Origin: an uncultured Bacteroidota bacterium
GTDB lineage: Bacteria > Bacteroidota > Bacteroidia > Flavobacteriales > Flavobacteriaceae
Length of the DNA stretch: 64,000 nucleotides
Assembly: GCA_902613595.1 (NCBI GenBank)
Contig: CACMHY010000004.1
Location: forward strand, 1 to 64,000
Reading direction: 5' to 3'
Shown here: positions 1-9,275 of the stretch, piece after piece
Numbering within the stretch: the first letter of the stretch is position 1
Layout of the letters: every line of letters starts with the position of its first letter
Notes under the pieces: model-generated
What the model was told of the DNA's origin: nothing
The model's database searches: none
Seen by the model: the letters and a program-made list of their open reading frames with translations, nothing else
Position numbers and translations under genes: made by a program

Positions 1-67
1 TTGATTCTTTCATTTTATCATTTTTGATAATCTTTAAATTAAACATTAAATTCTTATATTTAACTAT

Positions 68-412
68 ATGGAAAATATAGCAATTGCTGCACAACTAATA
101 ATCGCTGTTTCGATAGTTATAGTATGGGTCTTTCGTTTTGACAATATAGTAGTAGAGTTTAAACAATATGGCTTGTCCGATTTAGTAAGGAGCATGGTAG
201 GGGCATCCAAGATTTCTCTAGCTACTCTTCTAGTGGTTGGAATATTTTATCAAAAAGTAGTGTTTTTCTCTGCTTTACTTATGGCTTTTTTAATGGTCTG
301 CGCTCAAATAGCGCATATCAGCGTTAAAAATCCTTTTATAAAATATGTCCCCTCTTTTTGCCTTTTAGTTTTGTCGCTTTTTGTCGCTGCAGTTGATAAG
401 GGTTTACTGTAG
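68..412 (+). CDS. DoxX-like small membrane protein (first of a tandem pair)
   Basis: A 114-residue, very hydrophobic protein with about four predicted membrane helices. Its size and pattern resemble the DoxX-like family, whose members are small inner-membrane proteins, mostly of unknown function and sometimes linked to quinone or thiol redox. No catalytic motif is visible. A TATATTTA box at 55-62 lies five bases before the ATG, so the leader would be almost absent. The gene ends 3 bases before a second protein of the same kind, so the two are probably cotranscribed and may form a heteromer. Family assignment rests on topology and general resemblance only. Confidence 0.6.
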   Translation: MENIAIAAQLIIAVSIVIVWVFRFDNIVVEFKQYGLSDLVRSMVGASKISLATLLVVGIFYQKVVFFSALLMAFLMVCAQIAHISVKNPFIKYVPSFCLLVLSLFVAAVDKGLL

Positions 413-415
413 TTC

Positions 416-754
416 ATGACATTTTTACAAATTCTAATCCTAATTTCAGGGATTTCTTTTGTCTATTACGGCTTGTCATCTTTTTTTTCAAAAAAGATGA
501 AAGTAGAATACAACAGGTGGGGATATCCCGAACAGCGCCTTATAATTGGTTCACTTCAGCTACTTGGGGGATTGGGTCTTTTTTTAGGTTTTGTTTTTGA
601 ACCTTTAATTCCATTATCTTCTGCATCGCTAATGTTACTTATGTTAGCTGCTATAGGAGTACGAATTAAAATTGAAGATCAGCCTTTAAGAATGATCCCT
701 GCGCTTTTTTATGCAATATTAAACTTTTTGATACTGGTAAATAGTGTATTCTAA
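416..754 (+). CDS. DoxX-like small membrane protein (second of a tandem pair)
   Basis: A 112-residue protein with four predicted membrane helices, following the previous DoxX-like gene by 3 bases. The stretch after helix 1 (EYNRWGYPEQRLIIGSLQLL) resembles the loop and second helix usual in DoxX_2 proteins, where a short amphipathic segment precedes a G-rich helix. It probably works in the inner membrane with its neighbour. The specific role is unknown. It is convergent with the AhpD-like gene downstream, with a gap of only 15 bases. Confidence 0.65.
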   Translation: MTFLQILILISGISFVYYGLSSFFSKKMKVEYNRWGYPEQRLIIGSLQLLGGLGLFLGFVFEPLIPLSSASLMLLMLAAIGVRIKIEDQPLRMIPALFYAILNFLILVNSVF

Positions 755-769
755 TTTAACAATATTTTT

Positions 770-1369
770 CTAATAGGAATGCTTGCCTACTTCCCATCCC
801 CTTGCTTTAAGTATTTTTTCTGCTGATTTTACTGCTGGATTTTCAAGTTCTGTGCCCATACTGTCATTCCAGCGATTTAAATAGCCAAATAAAGCTACCA
901 CACCCAAAATTTCAACAATTTCTCCATCACTGAAGAATTTTTTTGCTCTAGTCTTTATTTCTTCTGAAACTCCGTTTGGAACTTGAGAGGCTGCGATAGC
1001 AAGGTCAAACATTGCTCTATCCGACTCTGAAAAAGCAGCATTTGATTTATACTCCCAAATATTTTCGAGTCGTTCTGAAGCAGAACCATACCTTTCAGCT
1101 GCTCTTATTGCATGAGCTTCACAGTATCGACATCCTGTTGTCATACTTGATAAATAAGCAATCTCTCTTTTCATTGAACTTGTAATAGAACCTTTATTTT
1201 CCATTACGGCCTGATTCATTTCTAAAAATGCTTTGGCAATTCTTGGTCGATGCATCATTGTAAAAAGGCTATTGGGAGTAAACCCTAGTGTTTCATCGTA
1301 AAAAGTGGCCATTTCTTTGGCTTGTTTTGTACTGTTTCTATCCAAAGGAGATACTAAAGGTTTTTTCAT
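770..1369 (-). CDS. AhpD-like / carboxymuconolactone decarboxylase family protein
   Basis: A 199-residue protein with the redox-site signature CRYC followed by a nearby His (TGCRYCEAHAIRAAERYG), as in AhpD-like alkylhydroperoxidases and the wider CMD family. In AhpD the CxxC cysteines and the His carry out peroxide reduction. This paralogue type is usually annotated peroxidase-related, and its substrate is unknown. It has no signal peptide, so it is probably cytoplasmic. It lies 8 bases downstream of the MFS transporter gene on the same strand, which suggests one operon in which substrate import or export and a redox or detoxification step go together. Confidence 0.8.
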   Translation of the reverse strand: MKKPLVSPLDRNSTKQAKEMATFYDETLGFTPNSLFTMMHRPRIAKAFLEMNQAVMENKGSITSSMKREIAYLSSMTTGCRYCEAHAIRAAERYGSASERLENIWEYKSNAAFSESDRAMFDLAIAASQVPNGVSEEIKTRAKKFFSDGEIVEILGVVALFGYLNRWNDSMGTELENPAVKSAEKILKARGWEVGKHSY

Positions 1370-1377
1370 ATTAAATT

Positions 1378-2703
1378 TTATTGGTTGCTAAATTTTGTTC
1401 TTATAACAATACTATTAAATTTCGAAGAGGCTATAAATCCGACAATTGAAAAGCCAGCCAAAAAAAGAAAAACTAACTGGTGGCCAAATAGCCCCGGATT
1501 ATTGTCTAGTAAAACGCCCATTAATGGTCCCATAAAAATATCTGGCGTGTAGCCTATAACAGATATAATTCCTACAGCAGTTCCGGTGAATGCATAAGGG
1601 ATGTCTCCTTCTTTTACAGCAGAGAAATATAATGACCTTAGACCATAGGTTCCTATTCCAGTTATTATTACTGTAAAAATGAAAAACACGCTAAGAGGTG
1701 CTTTAATAAATCCTGATGCGAACAGCATTGATCCTAAAATTAACATAAGAAATCCTCGTTTTAGCCATATTGAGCTTGTGGATTTATCCGCTATATAACC
1801 AATAAGTATACATACTACTGGTCGCAAATACATCTGATATGATCCTACTTTTGCAGCATTGACCTCATCGAATAACATAATCTCAGAAGCATATAGTGAT
1901 AAAATATCTGTTGCTTTATAACCACAGTAAGCTGATAAAACGATAATAATTAAAAGTCCAACTGAGGGATAACGTGCTACTTTTATAATATTTTTAAATG
2001 AACTCTCAATAATTAAGTTTTGAGATTTTTCTTTATTCTCCATCTCACTCATAAAAATGAATGATAATACCCCCACAAGCATTACCATTAAAGAAGTAAA
2101 TAAAATTACCCAACGGAAAGCTTCTTTCTTTTGATCAAAAGAAGCTAGGTTAATATCAACTGGTATTAATTTTGCAAAAATTAAAATACCAATAGCCCCT
2201 ATAGTCGCAGCAATAATACCTCTCCCTCCTTCTAAAAATCCAAAAGCTTTACCTTGGCTTTGTTCACCTCCCCAATTTCTTGTTGCTTTTATCATTGCGG
2301 CCCAAAAAAGGAATGTGGTTGAAAATCCCCAAAAACCATACAAAATCTGTAGTGAATAATAAGAGGGAAAAGTTGACATTAAAAATCCACCCATAGAAGT
2401 CATTACAAGGGCAGTACCCATCAAAATTTTAGGCTGAAATCGATCTGCTAAAGTGCCGCCGTATAGGTACGAAATTAGTGCTACAACTCCATAAGTAGAA
2501 TATAATGTTCCTAGCTGAAGGTTATCTAATTGGAAAACATCTAAAAATGTTGGTCTGAAAATTCGAGCAAGTACAAAAGGGAGAATAAAAACTCCTTCTC
2601 CCGCTGTGACAAGAAGCAGAATCCTGAAGAATGAATTTATTCTGTATTTATTTTTATTGATAAAGCTGGATTTAGATTTTATTATACCCGTTGAATTTAA
2701 CAA
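1378..2703 (-). CDS. MFS transporter, NarK-like branch
   Basis: A major facilitator of about 440 residues with 12 hydrophobic segments. The loop after helix 2 reads GGTLADRFQPK, the classical MFS loop 2-3 signature. The substrate cannot be told from sequence. The ORF track opens it at 2718, but that TTG lies inside a promoter-like element (TTATTTG), so I prefer the in-frame TTG at 2703. No ATG occurs before the first membrane helix, so a non-AUG start seems required. The gene heads an operon with the AhpD-like gene. Confidence 0.75.
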   Translation of the reverse strand: MLNSTGIIKSKSSFINKNKYRINSFFRILLLVTAGEGVFILPFVLARIFRPTFLDVFQLDNLQLGTLYSTYGVVALISYLYGGTLADRFQPKILMGTALVMTSMGGFLMSTFPSYYSLQILYGFWGFSTTFLFWAAMIKATRNWGGEQSQGKAFGFLEGGRGIIAATIGAIGILIFAKLIPVDINLASFDQKKEAFRWVILFTSLMVMLVGVLSFIFMSEMENKEKSQNLIIESSFKNIIKVARYPSVGLLIIIVLSAYCGYKATDILSLYASEIMLFDEVNAAKVGSYQMYLRPVVCILIGYIADKSTSSIWLKRGFLMLILGSMLFASGFIKAPLSVFFIFTVIITGIGTYGLRSLYFSAVKEGDIPYAFTGTAVGIISVIGYTPDIFMGPLMGVLLDNNPGLFGHQLVFLFLAGFSIVGFIASSKFNSIVIRTKFSNQ

Positions 2704-2768
2704 TATACAAATAAGCAAAAATACTTTGGTAAAGTTCTCTTAATGTAAAAGAAGCTTCGTGTAAAACT

Positions 2769-2999
2769 TTACTCAACGCAATAGGTGTCACCTACTTCAT
2801 ATTGGTTGTAAACTTCCTCTGTTACAGAGCCAGACAAAGGTTGACTATTTCCATCTTCATCTAGTCCTAAAGCTGTAAATAGTCCCCAATAAAAATAAAA
2901 CTTCCCATTACTCTGTTCTTTAAGGGTTATTTCAACGCAGCCTGTTTCTTTTGTGCACCCCATAGTAAAAAATAAAATGTATAATACTGCTTTTCTCAA
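2769..2999 (-). CDS. Small putative lipoprotein
   Basis: A 76-residue ORF with a short hydrophobic N-terminus ending in a lipobox-like FFTMGC, followed by a mature part of about 60 residues with two further cysteines (ETGCVE near the start, DTYCVE at the end) that could form a disulfide. No family recognised. It stands alone between the MFS operon and a divergent gene at 3146. It is probably real, given the signal-like start, but short ORFs in AT-rich DNA carry risk. Confidence 0.5.
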   Translation of the reverse strand: MRKAVLYILFFTMGCTKETGCVEITLKEQSNGKFYFYWGLFTALGLDEDGNSQPLSGSVTEEVYNQYEVGDTYCVE

Positions 3000-3145
3000 T
3001 TTACTTGTAGAAGATTATTCTCAGGTAAGTTAATTATTACTGTGGGAAAATTCTAATCTTTAAATTGAATGATTCAAATCATGCACTTAAAAAATTACTA
3101 TTGGTATAGCATTGTTGTATTTAAAAATTTTTAGTTTCGTTATAA

Positions 3146-3583
3146 ATGAAAATCCGCAAAATATTTTTTGGGTTATTTCTGATTTCAGTTAATTCTTATT
3201 GCCAACAAATGAATAATTACCATCACGCTTTGCGCGAAAAAAAGGAATTAAGTTTTAAAAATCAATATCGCGTACTTAAAACAACTTTTAAAAGTTTAAA
3301 TGGTTTCCAAATTCTTTATCCAGGAACTAAGATCTCGCTTGAAAAGGTTTTAAGATACCACTTGCATACCTCTATTCATCTTGATCAAGAAACCAATATC
3401 CTTATTTCAATGGACCAAAGCGAATTCAAATTAAATAACACCTCCTCTGAAAAAGAAATAACAAAAGAAGTTGTCTCTTTGATCGGCAACATGTTTTTCG
3501 GCTCCAGTGAAGTCAGCAAAATTCCTTTTGAAAAAAAGAATTATAGACGTAAGGGCATGACTGCACCGAATAGAAAACACTAA
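3146..3583 (+). CDS. Hypothetical secreted protein
   Basis: A 145-residue protein with a cleavable signal peptide (about residues 1-19, ending NSYCQQ, a common flavobacterial junction before Gln). The mature part is basic and has no recognisable domain. It lies 50 bases before the large BNR-repeat gene on the same strand and may share its transcript. Function unknown. Confidence 0.55.
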   Translation: MKIRKIFFGLFLISVNSYCQQMNNYHHALREKKELSFKNQYRVLKTTFKSLNGFQILYPGTKISLEKVLRYHLHTSIHLDQETNILISMDQSEFKLNNTSSEKEITKEVVSLIGNMFFGSSEVSKIPFEKKNYRRKGMTAPNRKH

Positions 3584-3633
3584 ATATTTTCTAAATTTTT
3601 TTTATAATTTGTGAATGAAAAACATTTTAGATT

Positions 3634-6600
3634 ATGAAACCTTACTTGCTATTTGTCTTATGCTATTTTTTTGCGATCACACCTGTTGATTTAACAGCCC
3701 AGCGAAAAAAGAATAAAAAACAAAATGAAACCACTTTCTCAGAATCTTTATACAATTCATTAGAATGGAGGCTTGTAGGCCCCTTTAGAGGTGGGCGCGC
3801 AGCAACTGTTGCTGGTGTGATAAATGATCCTAACACCTATTACATGGGAACTGCAGGGGGTGGTGTTTGGAAAACTAAAGATTCAGGAAATAGCTGGTAT
3901 TCAATTTCAGATGGTTATTTTGGAGGTTCTATTGGGGCAGTTGCTGTCTCTGAGTCTGATCCAAATATAATTTATGTTGGAGAAGGAGAGCAAACTCTGA
4001 GAGGAAATGTTTCATCTGGAAATGGACTATGGAAAAGTTTGGATGCAGGCAAAACCTGGAAATTTATTGGATTAGAAGGTAGCGAGCATATATCTAGAAT
4101 ACGAATTCACCCCAAAAATCCCAACTTAGTTTATGTTGCTGCAATAGGTAATTTGTGGAAACCAAACAAAACGCGTGGTGTATATAGATCTGAAGATGGA
4201 GGAAATACTTGGCAGAAGATACTTTATGAAAGTGATAAGGCCGGTGCTGGTGATTTGATATTGGATCCTAATAATGCTAGAATAATTTATGCCGCTACAT
4301 GGCAAATGAAAAGAAATGGATATCGGATGGATAGTGGGGGGCCTGACAGTAAGCTTTACAAAAGTTTTGACGGGGGTGACACATGGATCAATATAACTGA
4401 GAATAAAGGCCTACCAAGTGGGCCTTGGGGAATTGTTGGAATTACAGTATCTCCTGTAGATTCAAACCGAATTTGGACAATCATTGAAGCATCTAATGGT
4501 GGTGTTTTTCGCTCGGATGACGCTGGTAAAACATGGGAAAAAGTAAACGAAAATAGAGCTTTACGACAAAGAGCCTGGTACTACAGTAGAATATATGCAG
4601 ACACTCAAAATAAAGACAAAGTTTATGTAATGAATGTAAGTTATGGTGTGTCAACTGATGGGGGAAGTACATTTACATTGAAAGATGCACCGCATGGAGA
4701 TCATCATGACCTTTGGATAGATCCAAATAATAATAATAGAATGGCAATTGCAGATGACGGCGGAGCACAGATTTCAAATGATGGTGGAAATAATTGGACC
4801 ACATATTATAACCAACCTACAGCACAATTTTACAGAGTAACCACAGACAATCAATTCCCATATAGAATCTATGGAGCACAACAAGATAATACGACCGTTA
4901 GAATAAACCATAGAGGTTCAGGATCTGGTATTGGTGAAAGCGATTGGGAAACAACAGCGGGTGGAGAAAGTGCTCATCTTGCTCCAGACCCAAAAAATAA
5001 TGATATCGTTTATGGTGGAACATATAAAGGATATATGATGCGTAAAGATCATAGAACAGATCAAACACGTTCAGTAAATATTTGGCCTGATAATCCTGCT
5101 GGTTCAGGAGCCGAGGTAATGAAATACCGATTCAACTGGAACTTCCCTGTCAAGTTTAGTATACACGATGAAAATAAACTTTTTGCAGGGTCTAACTTTT
5201 TACATACGACAACGGATGGTGGCCAGTCTTGGAAAACAATATCACCTGATCTGACAAGAGGACTCCCAGAAACAATTAAGTCCTCTGGAGGACCCATAAC
5301 TCAAGATAATACTGGTGCAGAATTTTATTCAAACCTTTTTGCTATCAACGAATCACCAATTGAAAAAGGAGTTATTTGGGTCGGCAGTGATGATGGATTA
5401 ATTCACGTAACGACAGATAACGGTGAAACTTGGAAAAATGTGACACCTCCTCCGACATTAAGCCCTAAGTTAAATATGATCAACTGTATTGACCCCAGTC
5501 CATTTAAAAAAGGTACAGCGTATGTAGCTGCTACCTCATACAAATTTGGAGACTATAAACCCTATCTCTATAAGACAAATGATTATGGTAAAACCTGGTC
5601 TTTGATTACCAAAGGAATTCCTCAGAATTACTACAGCAGGGCTATACGATCTGATAAAGTACGAGAGGGGCTGCTGTATGCAGGGACTGAATGGGGAATG
5701 TTTATCTCGTTTGATGATGGGAAAAGTTGGAAGCCATTTCAATTAAATCTTCCCATTACATCAATTAGAGATCTTCATGTTAGAGATAATGATTTAATAG
5801 CTGCAACTCATGGAAGAAGCTTTTGGATGATTGATGATTTAACACCACTGCATCAGCTAGAAAATAATTTAAATTCTCAATCATTCTTTCTTTACAAGCC
5901 AGACAAGGCATTTAGAGTTGAACAATCAGAGGAAGATGATGAAACTAACTTAAAATTAGTCGGAAAGAATCACCCTGTTGGAGCAATTTTACATTTTTAC
6001 ATTAAAAATTTAAAAGAAGATGATCTTGTAATTATTGAAATTAAAGAAAAAGACGGCTCACTGATTAAACGTTATAACAGTAAAGCAAAACTAAATAATC
6101 TAAACCCAGAAGCTGATCTTCCGTTGGTACTAAAATCTGGTGGAAATAAATTAATCTGGGATATGCGATATCCAGGATATAAAGAATTCGAGGGAATGGT
6201 ATTTTATTCTTCTCCTAATAAAGGTCCCAAAGCAATTCCAGGTGAATATTTAATAAGTCTAAACTATAATGGCGAGGTCATTGAACAATCCTTAAAAATT
6301 GAAAAAGATCCAAGGCTTGAAAATACTGATAAAGATTATAGAGATCAGTTTGATTTTTTAATTAATGTTCGTAATCAGGTAACTAGAGCTAACTCAGCGA
6401 TAATCAAAATTAGAGAGGTTCAAAAAGATTTAAACTATCTAAAGCAAAAATCAGGTCTTACTGAAGAAATAAATAATCTTATTAATCAGTTCGAAGTAAA
6501 GTTAAGCCATATAGAAAATAATATTCATATGACAAAAAACCAAAGTCGTCAAGATCCATTGAACTATGGGATTAGAATAAATAACAGAATCGCATTTTTA

Positions 6601-6786
6601 TTAGCGGATTCACAACGAGGAGACTATCCTCCTACAAATCAAGCAAAAGCTTTTTTCAGGGAAATCACAGCTGAACTTGATCGTGAAATGGAAGCTTTAG
6701 AAAAACTTTTAAATGGATCTATTTCTAGGCTTAATGAAATTGTTTCTGATAATCAAATAGGAATTTTTTCCATAAAAAGCCCTTAA
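3634..6786 (+). CDS. Large secreted BNR/sortilin-type beta-propeller protein
   Basis: A 1050-residue exported protein with a signal peptide (about 1-22) and a basic stretch, then many BNR/Asp-box-like repeats of the form S.DGG.TW (for example SEDGGNTW, SFDGGDTW, STDGGSTF, TTDGGQSW, TTDNGETW). It is the WD40/YVTN/BNR-like or VPS10/sortilin-like glycosyl-hydrolase-annotated family common in Bacteroidota. The last 300 or so residues are a beta domain followed by an alpha-helical, coiled-coil-prone tail. No type IX secretion C-terminal domain is evident. Asp-box repeats stabilise propellers and are not themselves catalytic, so an enzyme activity should not be assumed. Confidence 0.8.
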   Translation: MKPYLLFVLCYFFAITPVDLTAQRKKNKKQNETTFSESLYNSLEWRLVGPFRGGRAATVAGVINDPNTYYMGTAGGGVWKTKDSGNSWYSISDGYFGGSIGAVAVSESDPNIIYVGEGEQTLRGNVSSGNGLWKSLDAGKTWKFIGLEGSEHISRIRIHPKNPNLVYVAAIGNLWKPNKTRGVYRSEDGGNTWQKILYESDKAGAGDLILDPNNARIIYAATWQMKRNGYRMDSGGPDSKLYKSFDGGDTWINITENKGLPSGPWGIVGITVSPVDSNRIWTIIEASNGGVFRSDDAGKTWEKVNENRALRQRAWYYSRIYADTQNKDKVYVMNVSYGVSTDGGSTFTLKDAPHGDHHDLWIDPNNNNRMAIADDGGAQISNDGGNNWTTYYNQPTAQFYRVTTDNQFPYRIYGAQQDNTTVRINHRGSGSGIGESDWETTAGGESAHLAPDPKNNDIVYGGTYKGYMMRKDHRTDQTRSVNIWPDNPAGSGAEVMKYRFNWNFPVKFSIHDENKLFAGSNFLHTTTDGGQSWKTISPDLTRGLPETIKSSGGPITQDNTGAEFYSNLFAINESPIEKGVIWVGSDDGLIHVTTDNGETWKNVTPPPTLSPKLNMINCIDPSPFKKGTAYVAATSYKFGDYKPYLYKTNDYGKTWSLITKGIPQNYYSRAIRSDKVREGLLYAGTEWGMFISFDDGKSWKPFQLNLPITSIRDLHVRDNDLIAATHGRSFWMIDDLTPLHQLENNLNSQSFFLYKPDKAFRVEQSEEDDETNLKLVGKNHPVGAILHFYIKNLKEDDLVIIEIKEKDGSLIKRYNSKAKLNNLNPEADLPLVLKSGGNKLIWDMRYPGYKEFEGMVFYSSPNKGPKAIPGEYLISLNYNGEVIEQSLKIEKDPRLENTDKDYRDQFDFLINVRNQVTRANSAIIKIREVQKDLNYLKQKSGLTEEINNLINQFEVKLSHIENNIHMTKNQSRQDPLNYGIRINNRIAFLLADSQRGDYPPTNQAKAFFREITAELDREMEALEKLLNGSISRLNEIVSDNQIGIFSIKSP

Positions 6787-6790
6787 GTTT

Positions 6791-8290
6791 TTATAGAGGT
6801 TCGGTTAGGATAGATAAAATTGTTTTTATGCCATTGCGGTAATCCCCAAGTCTAATGTTTTCATTTGGACTGTGCTGATTATTATCTCGATTAACAGTTG
6901 GAACTGTTACTGCCGGTATATCAAGTGTGTTTACAAATGGTGATATTGGTATAGAACCCCCACTCATTCTAATCCTAATGGGGTCTGTATCAAAACCCTT
7001 TTTTATCGATTTGCGTAGCCACTTTCCTACCTTAGTGTCAAGATCTGTTCTGAAAGATTGATAAGAGATTTTGTGCGTAAATGTTGCCACTTTAGGATAA
7101 TCTGTTCGTTCCTTAGCTGTTGGCTCTCTGTCTACCACATAGTATCCTTGATTTTCAACATGTTTTTTTACAAGGCTTATCAGACGCTTAGGGTCAGACT
7201 CCAGAACCAAGCGAATGTCGATTTCAGCCCTTGCCCAAGCAGGGATTATAGTTCTTACTTTCTCATCTATCCATCCAGACTGCATACCACGAATATTTAG
7301 AGACGGAAATTGAATTGATTCTTGGTAGGTGTCACCAACTTTATCAAGCTCACCGATTTGTAAAGTCTTCATAAACTGCTCTTGGTCGTGGGGAAAGTTA
7401 TCTAGTATTTTTTTTGTCTTGGAATCAATTGAAATACCATCGTAAAACCCAGGGATCACAACTACCCCTTCATCATCTTTCATAGATGCAAGAAGCTTTG
7501 CCATTCTAAGGGCAGGGTTGGGAACATAATTCCCAAAGTGACCACTGTGCTGGGCAGTTACCGGTCCATAAATTGTTAGTTGAATGGTTGAAATCCCTCT
7601 TGCGCCAAATGTTAAAGTAGGCTTCCCTGACCTATGCTTTGGCCCATCGAATATAATAAGGTGATCCGCAGACAGTATTTCCCTATTTGCATTAACCGCT
7701 CTAGGTAAATTTGGAGATCCTAACTCTTCTTCAAAATCCATTATGACTTTTATATTAAAATTTGGGGATAATTTTTTTTCTTCAAGTACATCCATTGCAT
7801 TTAAAAACATGACTACTGGTCCTTTGGCATCACTTGTTGAACGGGCAAATATTCGCCAATCATCTTTATAGTTTTTTATTTCATCCCAATCTATAATTTC
7901 CCAAACTCCCTGACTATTTTGTCTCTTTAAGACTGGGGTGTATGGACTTTCCTGAAACCATCTTGAATTATCTACGGGCTGCCCATCTATTTGTAAATAT
8001 ATAAGCACCGTTTCTTTCGCCCTAGGGAAAGTTTTCTCCGCAAGCAAAAGCGGTGCTTTAGGGGTTGAAATCCGCTTTGTAACAAAACCTCTTTCAGCAA
8101 AATTTTTCTCACACCACTTTACATTTAACTCAATATCATCCAAATGATTTGCATCATTTGGAATACTTAAAATTTCATAAAACATATCAAAAGATTTGTT
8201 CGTTGCATTTTTTGCCCACATTTCTAAATCTTTTGAAGATTGGCTAAATCCAAGGCTTGATACTAAAAAGGATACAAGGAGTTTTTTCAT
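6791..8290 (-). CDS. Secreted M20 family metallopeptidase
   Basis: A 499-residue M20/M25/M40-type zinc peptidase or amidohydrolase with a signal peptide (about 1-17, SSLGFSQ). Visible family features are a metal-ligand acidic pair in DFEEELGSPN, a HSGHFGNYVPNPA stretch at the start of the dimerisation lid domain, and a C-terminal RMSGGSIP..P motif with a late HSPNEN histidine. It probably cleaves dipeptides or small peptide bonds in the periplasm. It ends 4 bases from the convergent BNR gene. A CTTCTTTGTATATTG promoter-like element lies 26 bases upstream of the ATG. Confidence 0.85.
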   Translation of the reverse strand: MKKLLVSFLVSSLGFSQSSKDLEMWAKNATNKSFDMFYEILSIPNDANHLDDIELNVKWCEKNFAERGFVTKRISTPKAPLLLAEKTFPRAKETVLIYLQIDGQPVDNSRWFQESPYTPVLKRQNSQGVWEIIDWDEIKNYKDDWRIFARSTSDAKGPVVMFLNAMDVLEEKKLSPNFNIKVIMDFEEELGSPNLPRAVNANREILSADHLIIFDGPKHRSGKPTLTFGARGISTIQLTIYGPVTAQHSGHFGNYVPNPALRMAKLLASMKDDEGVVVIPGFYDGISIDSKTKKILDNFPHDQEQFMKTLQIGELDKVGDTYQESIQFPSLNIRGMQSGWIDEKVRTIIPAWARAEIDIRLVLESDPKRLISLVKKHVENQGYYVVDREPTAKERTDYPKVATFTHKISYQSFRTDLDTKVGKWLRKSIKKGFDTDPIRIRMSGGSIPISPFVNTLDIPAVTVPTVNRDNNQHSPNENIRLGDYRNGIKTILSILTEPL

Positions 8291-8315
8291 TTTATTTTTT
8301 TTTATTTATGTGAAA

Positions 8316-8330
8316 CAATATACAAAGAAG
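8316..8330 (-). promoter_or_regulatory. Promoter-like element before the M20 peptidase
   Basis: On the minus strand this reads CTTCTTTGTATATTG, 26 bases before the ATG. The same core (CTnnyTTGTAyATT) precedes three other minus-strand genes at 25-29 bases. It looks like a -7 box of the Bacteroidota type plus start region. No start site has been mapped. Confidence 0.45.
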
Positions 8331-8402
8331 TGATTAACTCCTTAAATGTCAATATATTTTAATATTTATTAATATTTTAAATCTGATTTTGTTTGATCTC
8401 AA

Positions 8403-8410
8403 TATATTTG
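8403..8410 (+). promoter_or_regulatory. -7 box TATATTTG
   Basis: A perfect TAnnTTTG box 27 bases before the preferred ATG of the Bax-inhibitor-like gene. Its position argues for the ATG at 8438 over the track's TTG at 8393, which would lie upstream of the transcription start. I see no clear -33 TTG at the usual spacing. Confidence 0.6.
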
Positions 8411-8437
8411 TGCATTAAAATTTTAAATGAAAATTAT

Positions 8438-9175
8438 ATGAGTAGTCACTTATCATTAAGATCCGGAAATCCTGTACTCTCAAAAAAAACTTTTGATAAC
8501 ACTATCTCTGTTAGTGAGAAAATGACCATAGAGGGTACCGTAAATAAAACTGGTGTCAGCCTTTTAATTCTTGTTGGAACAGGATATTTAACCTTTGACA
8601 CACTTAATCCAATATTATTAGTTGGATGTGGAATAGGCGGATTTATCTTTGCTCTTGTTACAATTTTTAAAAAAGAATGGGCTCCAATAACAGTTCCAGT
8701 CTATGCAGCTCTTCAGGGAGCTATGCTTGGAGGTATATCCTACATCTATAACTACCTATATGATGGTATAGTAACAAATGCGATCCTTTTAACGGTTGGA
8801 ATATTAGTATCATTACTAATTGCATATCGATCTGGATATATAAAGGCAACAGAAAATTTTAAACTTGGAATTTTTGCAGCAACTGGAGGCATAGCAATCG
8901 TTTATCTTGTAAATTTTATAATGGGATTCTTCGGCACAGGGATTGGTGTTCTCAATATTAACAATGCATCTCCACTAAGCATCGGCTTTAGTATTGTCGT
9001 TGTAATAATCGCTGCCCTAAATTTAGTTTTGGATTTTGATTTTATTGAAGAAGGTGCGGAAAAGGGTGCTCCAAAGTATATGGAATGGTATGGCGCATTT
9101 GGCTTACTAGTAACACTTATATGGTTATATCTCGAAATATTGAGACTCCTTGCAAAACTAAATTCACGAAAATAA
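8438..9175 (+). CDS. Bax inhibitor-1 / YccA family membrane protein
   Basis: A 245-residue protein with seven predicted membrane helices after a short cytosolic N-terminus. It has the usual features of the bacterial Bax-inhibitor-1/YccA-like group (DUF4870-free, Bax1-I type): an internal LQGAMLGGISY segment and a C-terminal LDFDFIEEGAEKGAPKYMEWY with the conserved acidic residues. Related BsYetJ is a pH-sensitive calcium leak channel, and the role here is inferred. I moved the start from the TTG at 8393 to the ATG at 8438 because a TATATTTG box sits between them. It is convergent with the next gene, with a shared terminator. Confidence 0.88.
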   Translation: MSSHLSLRSGNPVLSKKTFDNTISVSEKMTIEGTVNKTGVSLLILVGTGYLTFDTLNPILLVGCGIGGFIFALVTIFKKEWAPITVPVYAALQGAMLGGISYIYNYLYDGIVTNAILLTVGILVSLLIAYRSGYIKATENFKLGIFAATGGIAIVYLVNFIMGFFGTGIGVLNINNASPLSIGFSIVVVIIAALNLVLDFDFIEEGAEKGAPKYMEWYGAFGLLVTLIWLYLEILRLLAKLNSRK

Positions 9176-9248
9176 TTTAAGTCAAAATCTTACAGGTTGA
9201 TCCTACTTATTATTCGGAATAATTGAAATTCGAAGAGTTAAAATTAAA

Positions 9249-9269
9249 AGCCCTCCAAATTGGAGGGCT
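9249..9269. terminator. Bidirectional intrinsic terminator
   Basis: AGCCCTCC / GGAGGGCT, an 8-bp perfect stem with a 5-base loop, is flanked by A-rich DNA on the left and GGTTTTC on the right. It lies between two convergent genes and can serve both. The T run is better on the minus strand. Confidence 0.8.
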
Positions 9270-9275
9270 GGTTTT

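Noticed and set aside
5061-5297. Minus-strand ORFs inside the BNR gene and other antisense ORFs in the track
   Set aside because: They mirror clear coding genes in other frames and have no family features.
6791-6815. Another GGTTCGGTT copy at the M20 peptidase end
   Set aside because: It encodes the natural C-terminus of the peptidase (TEPL) and stands alone; one chance match over the rest of the window is expected at about this rate.
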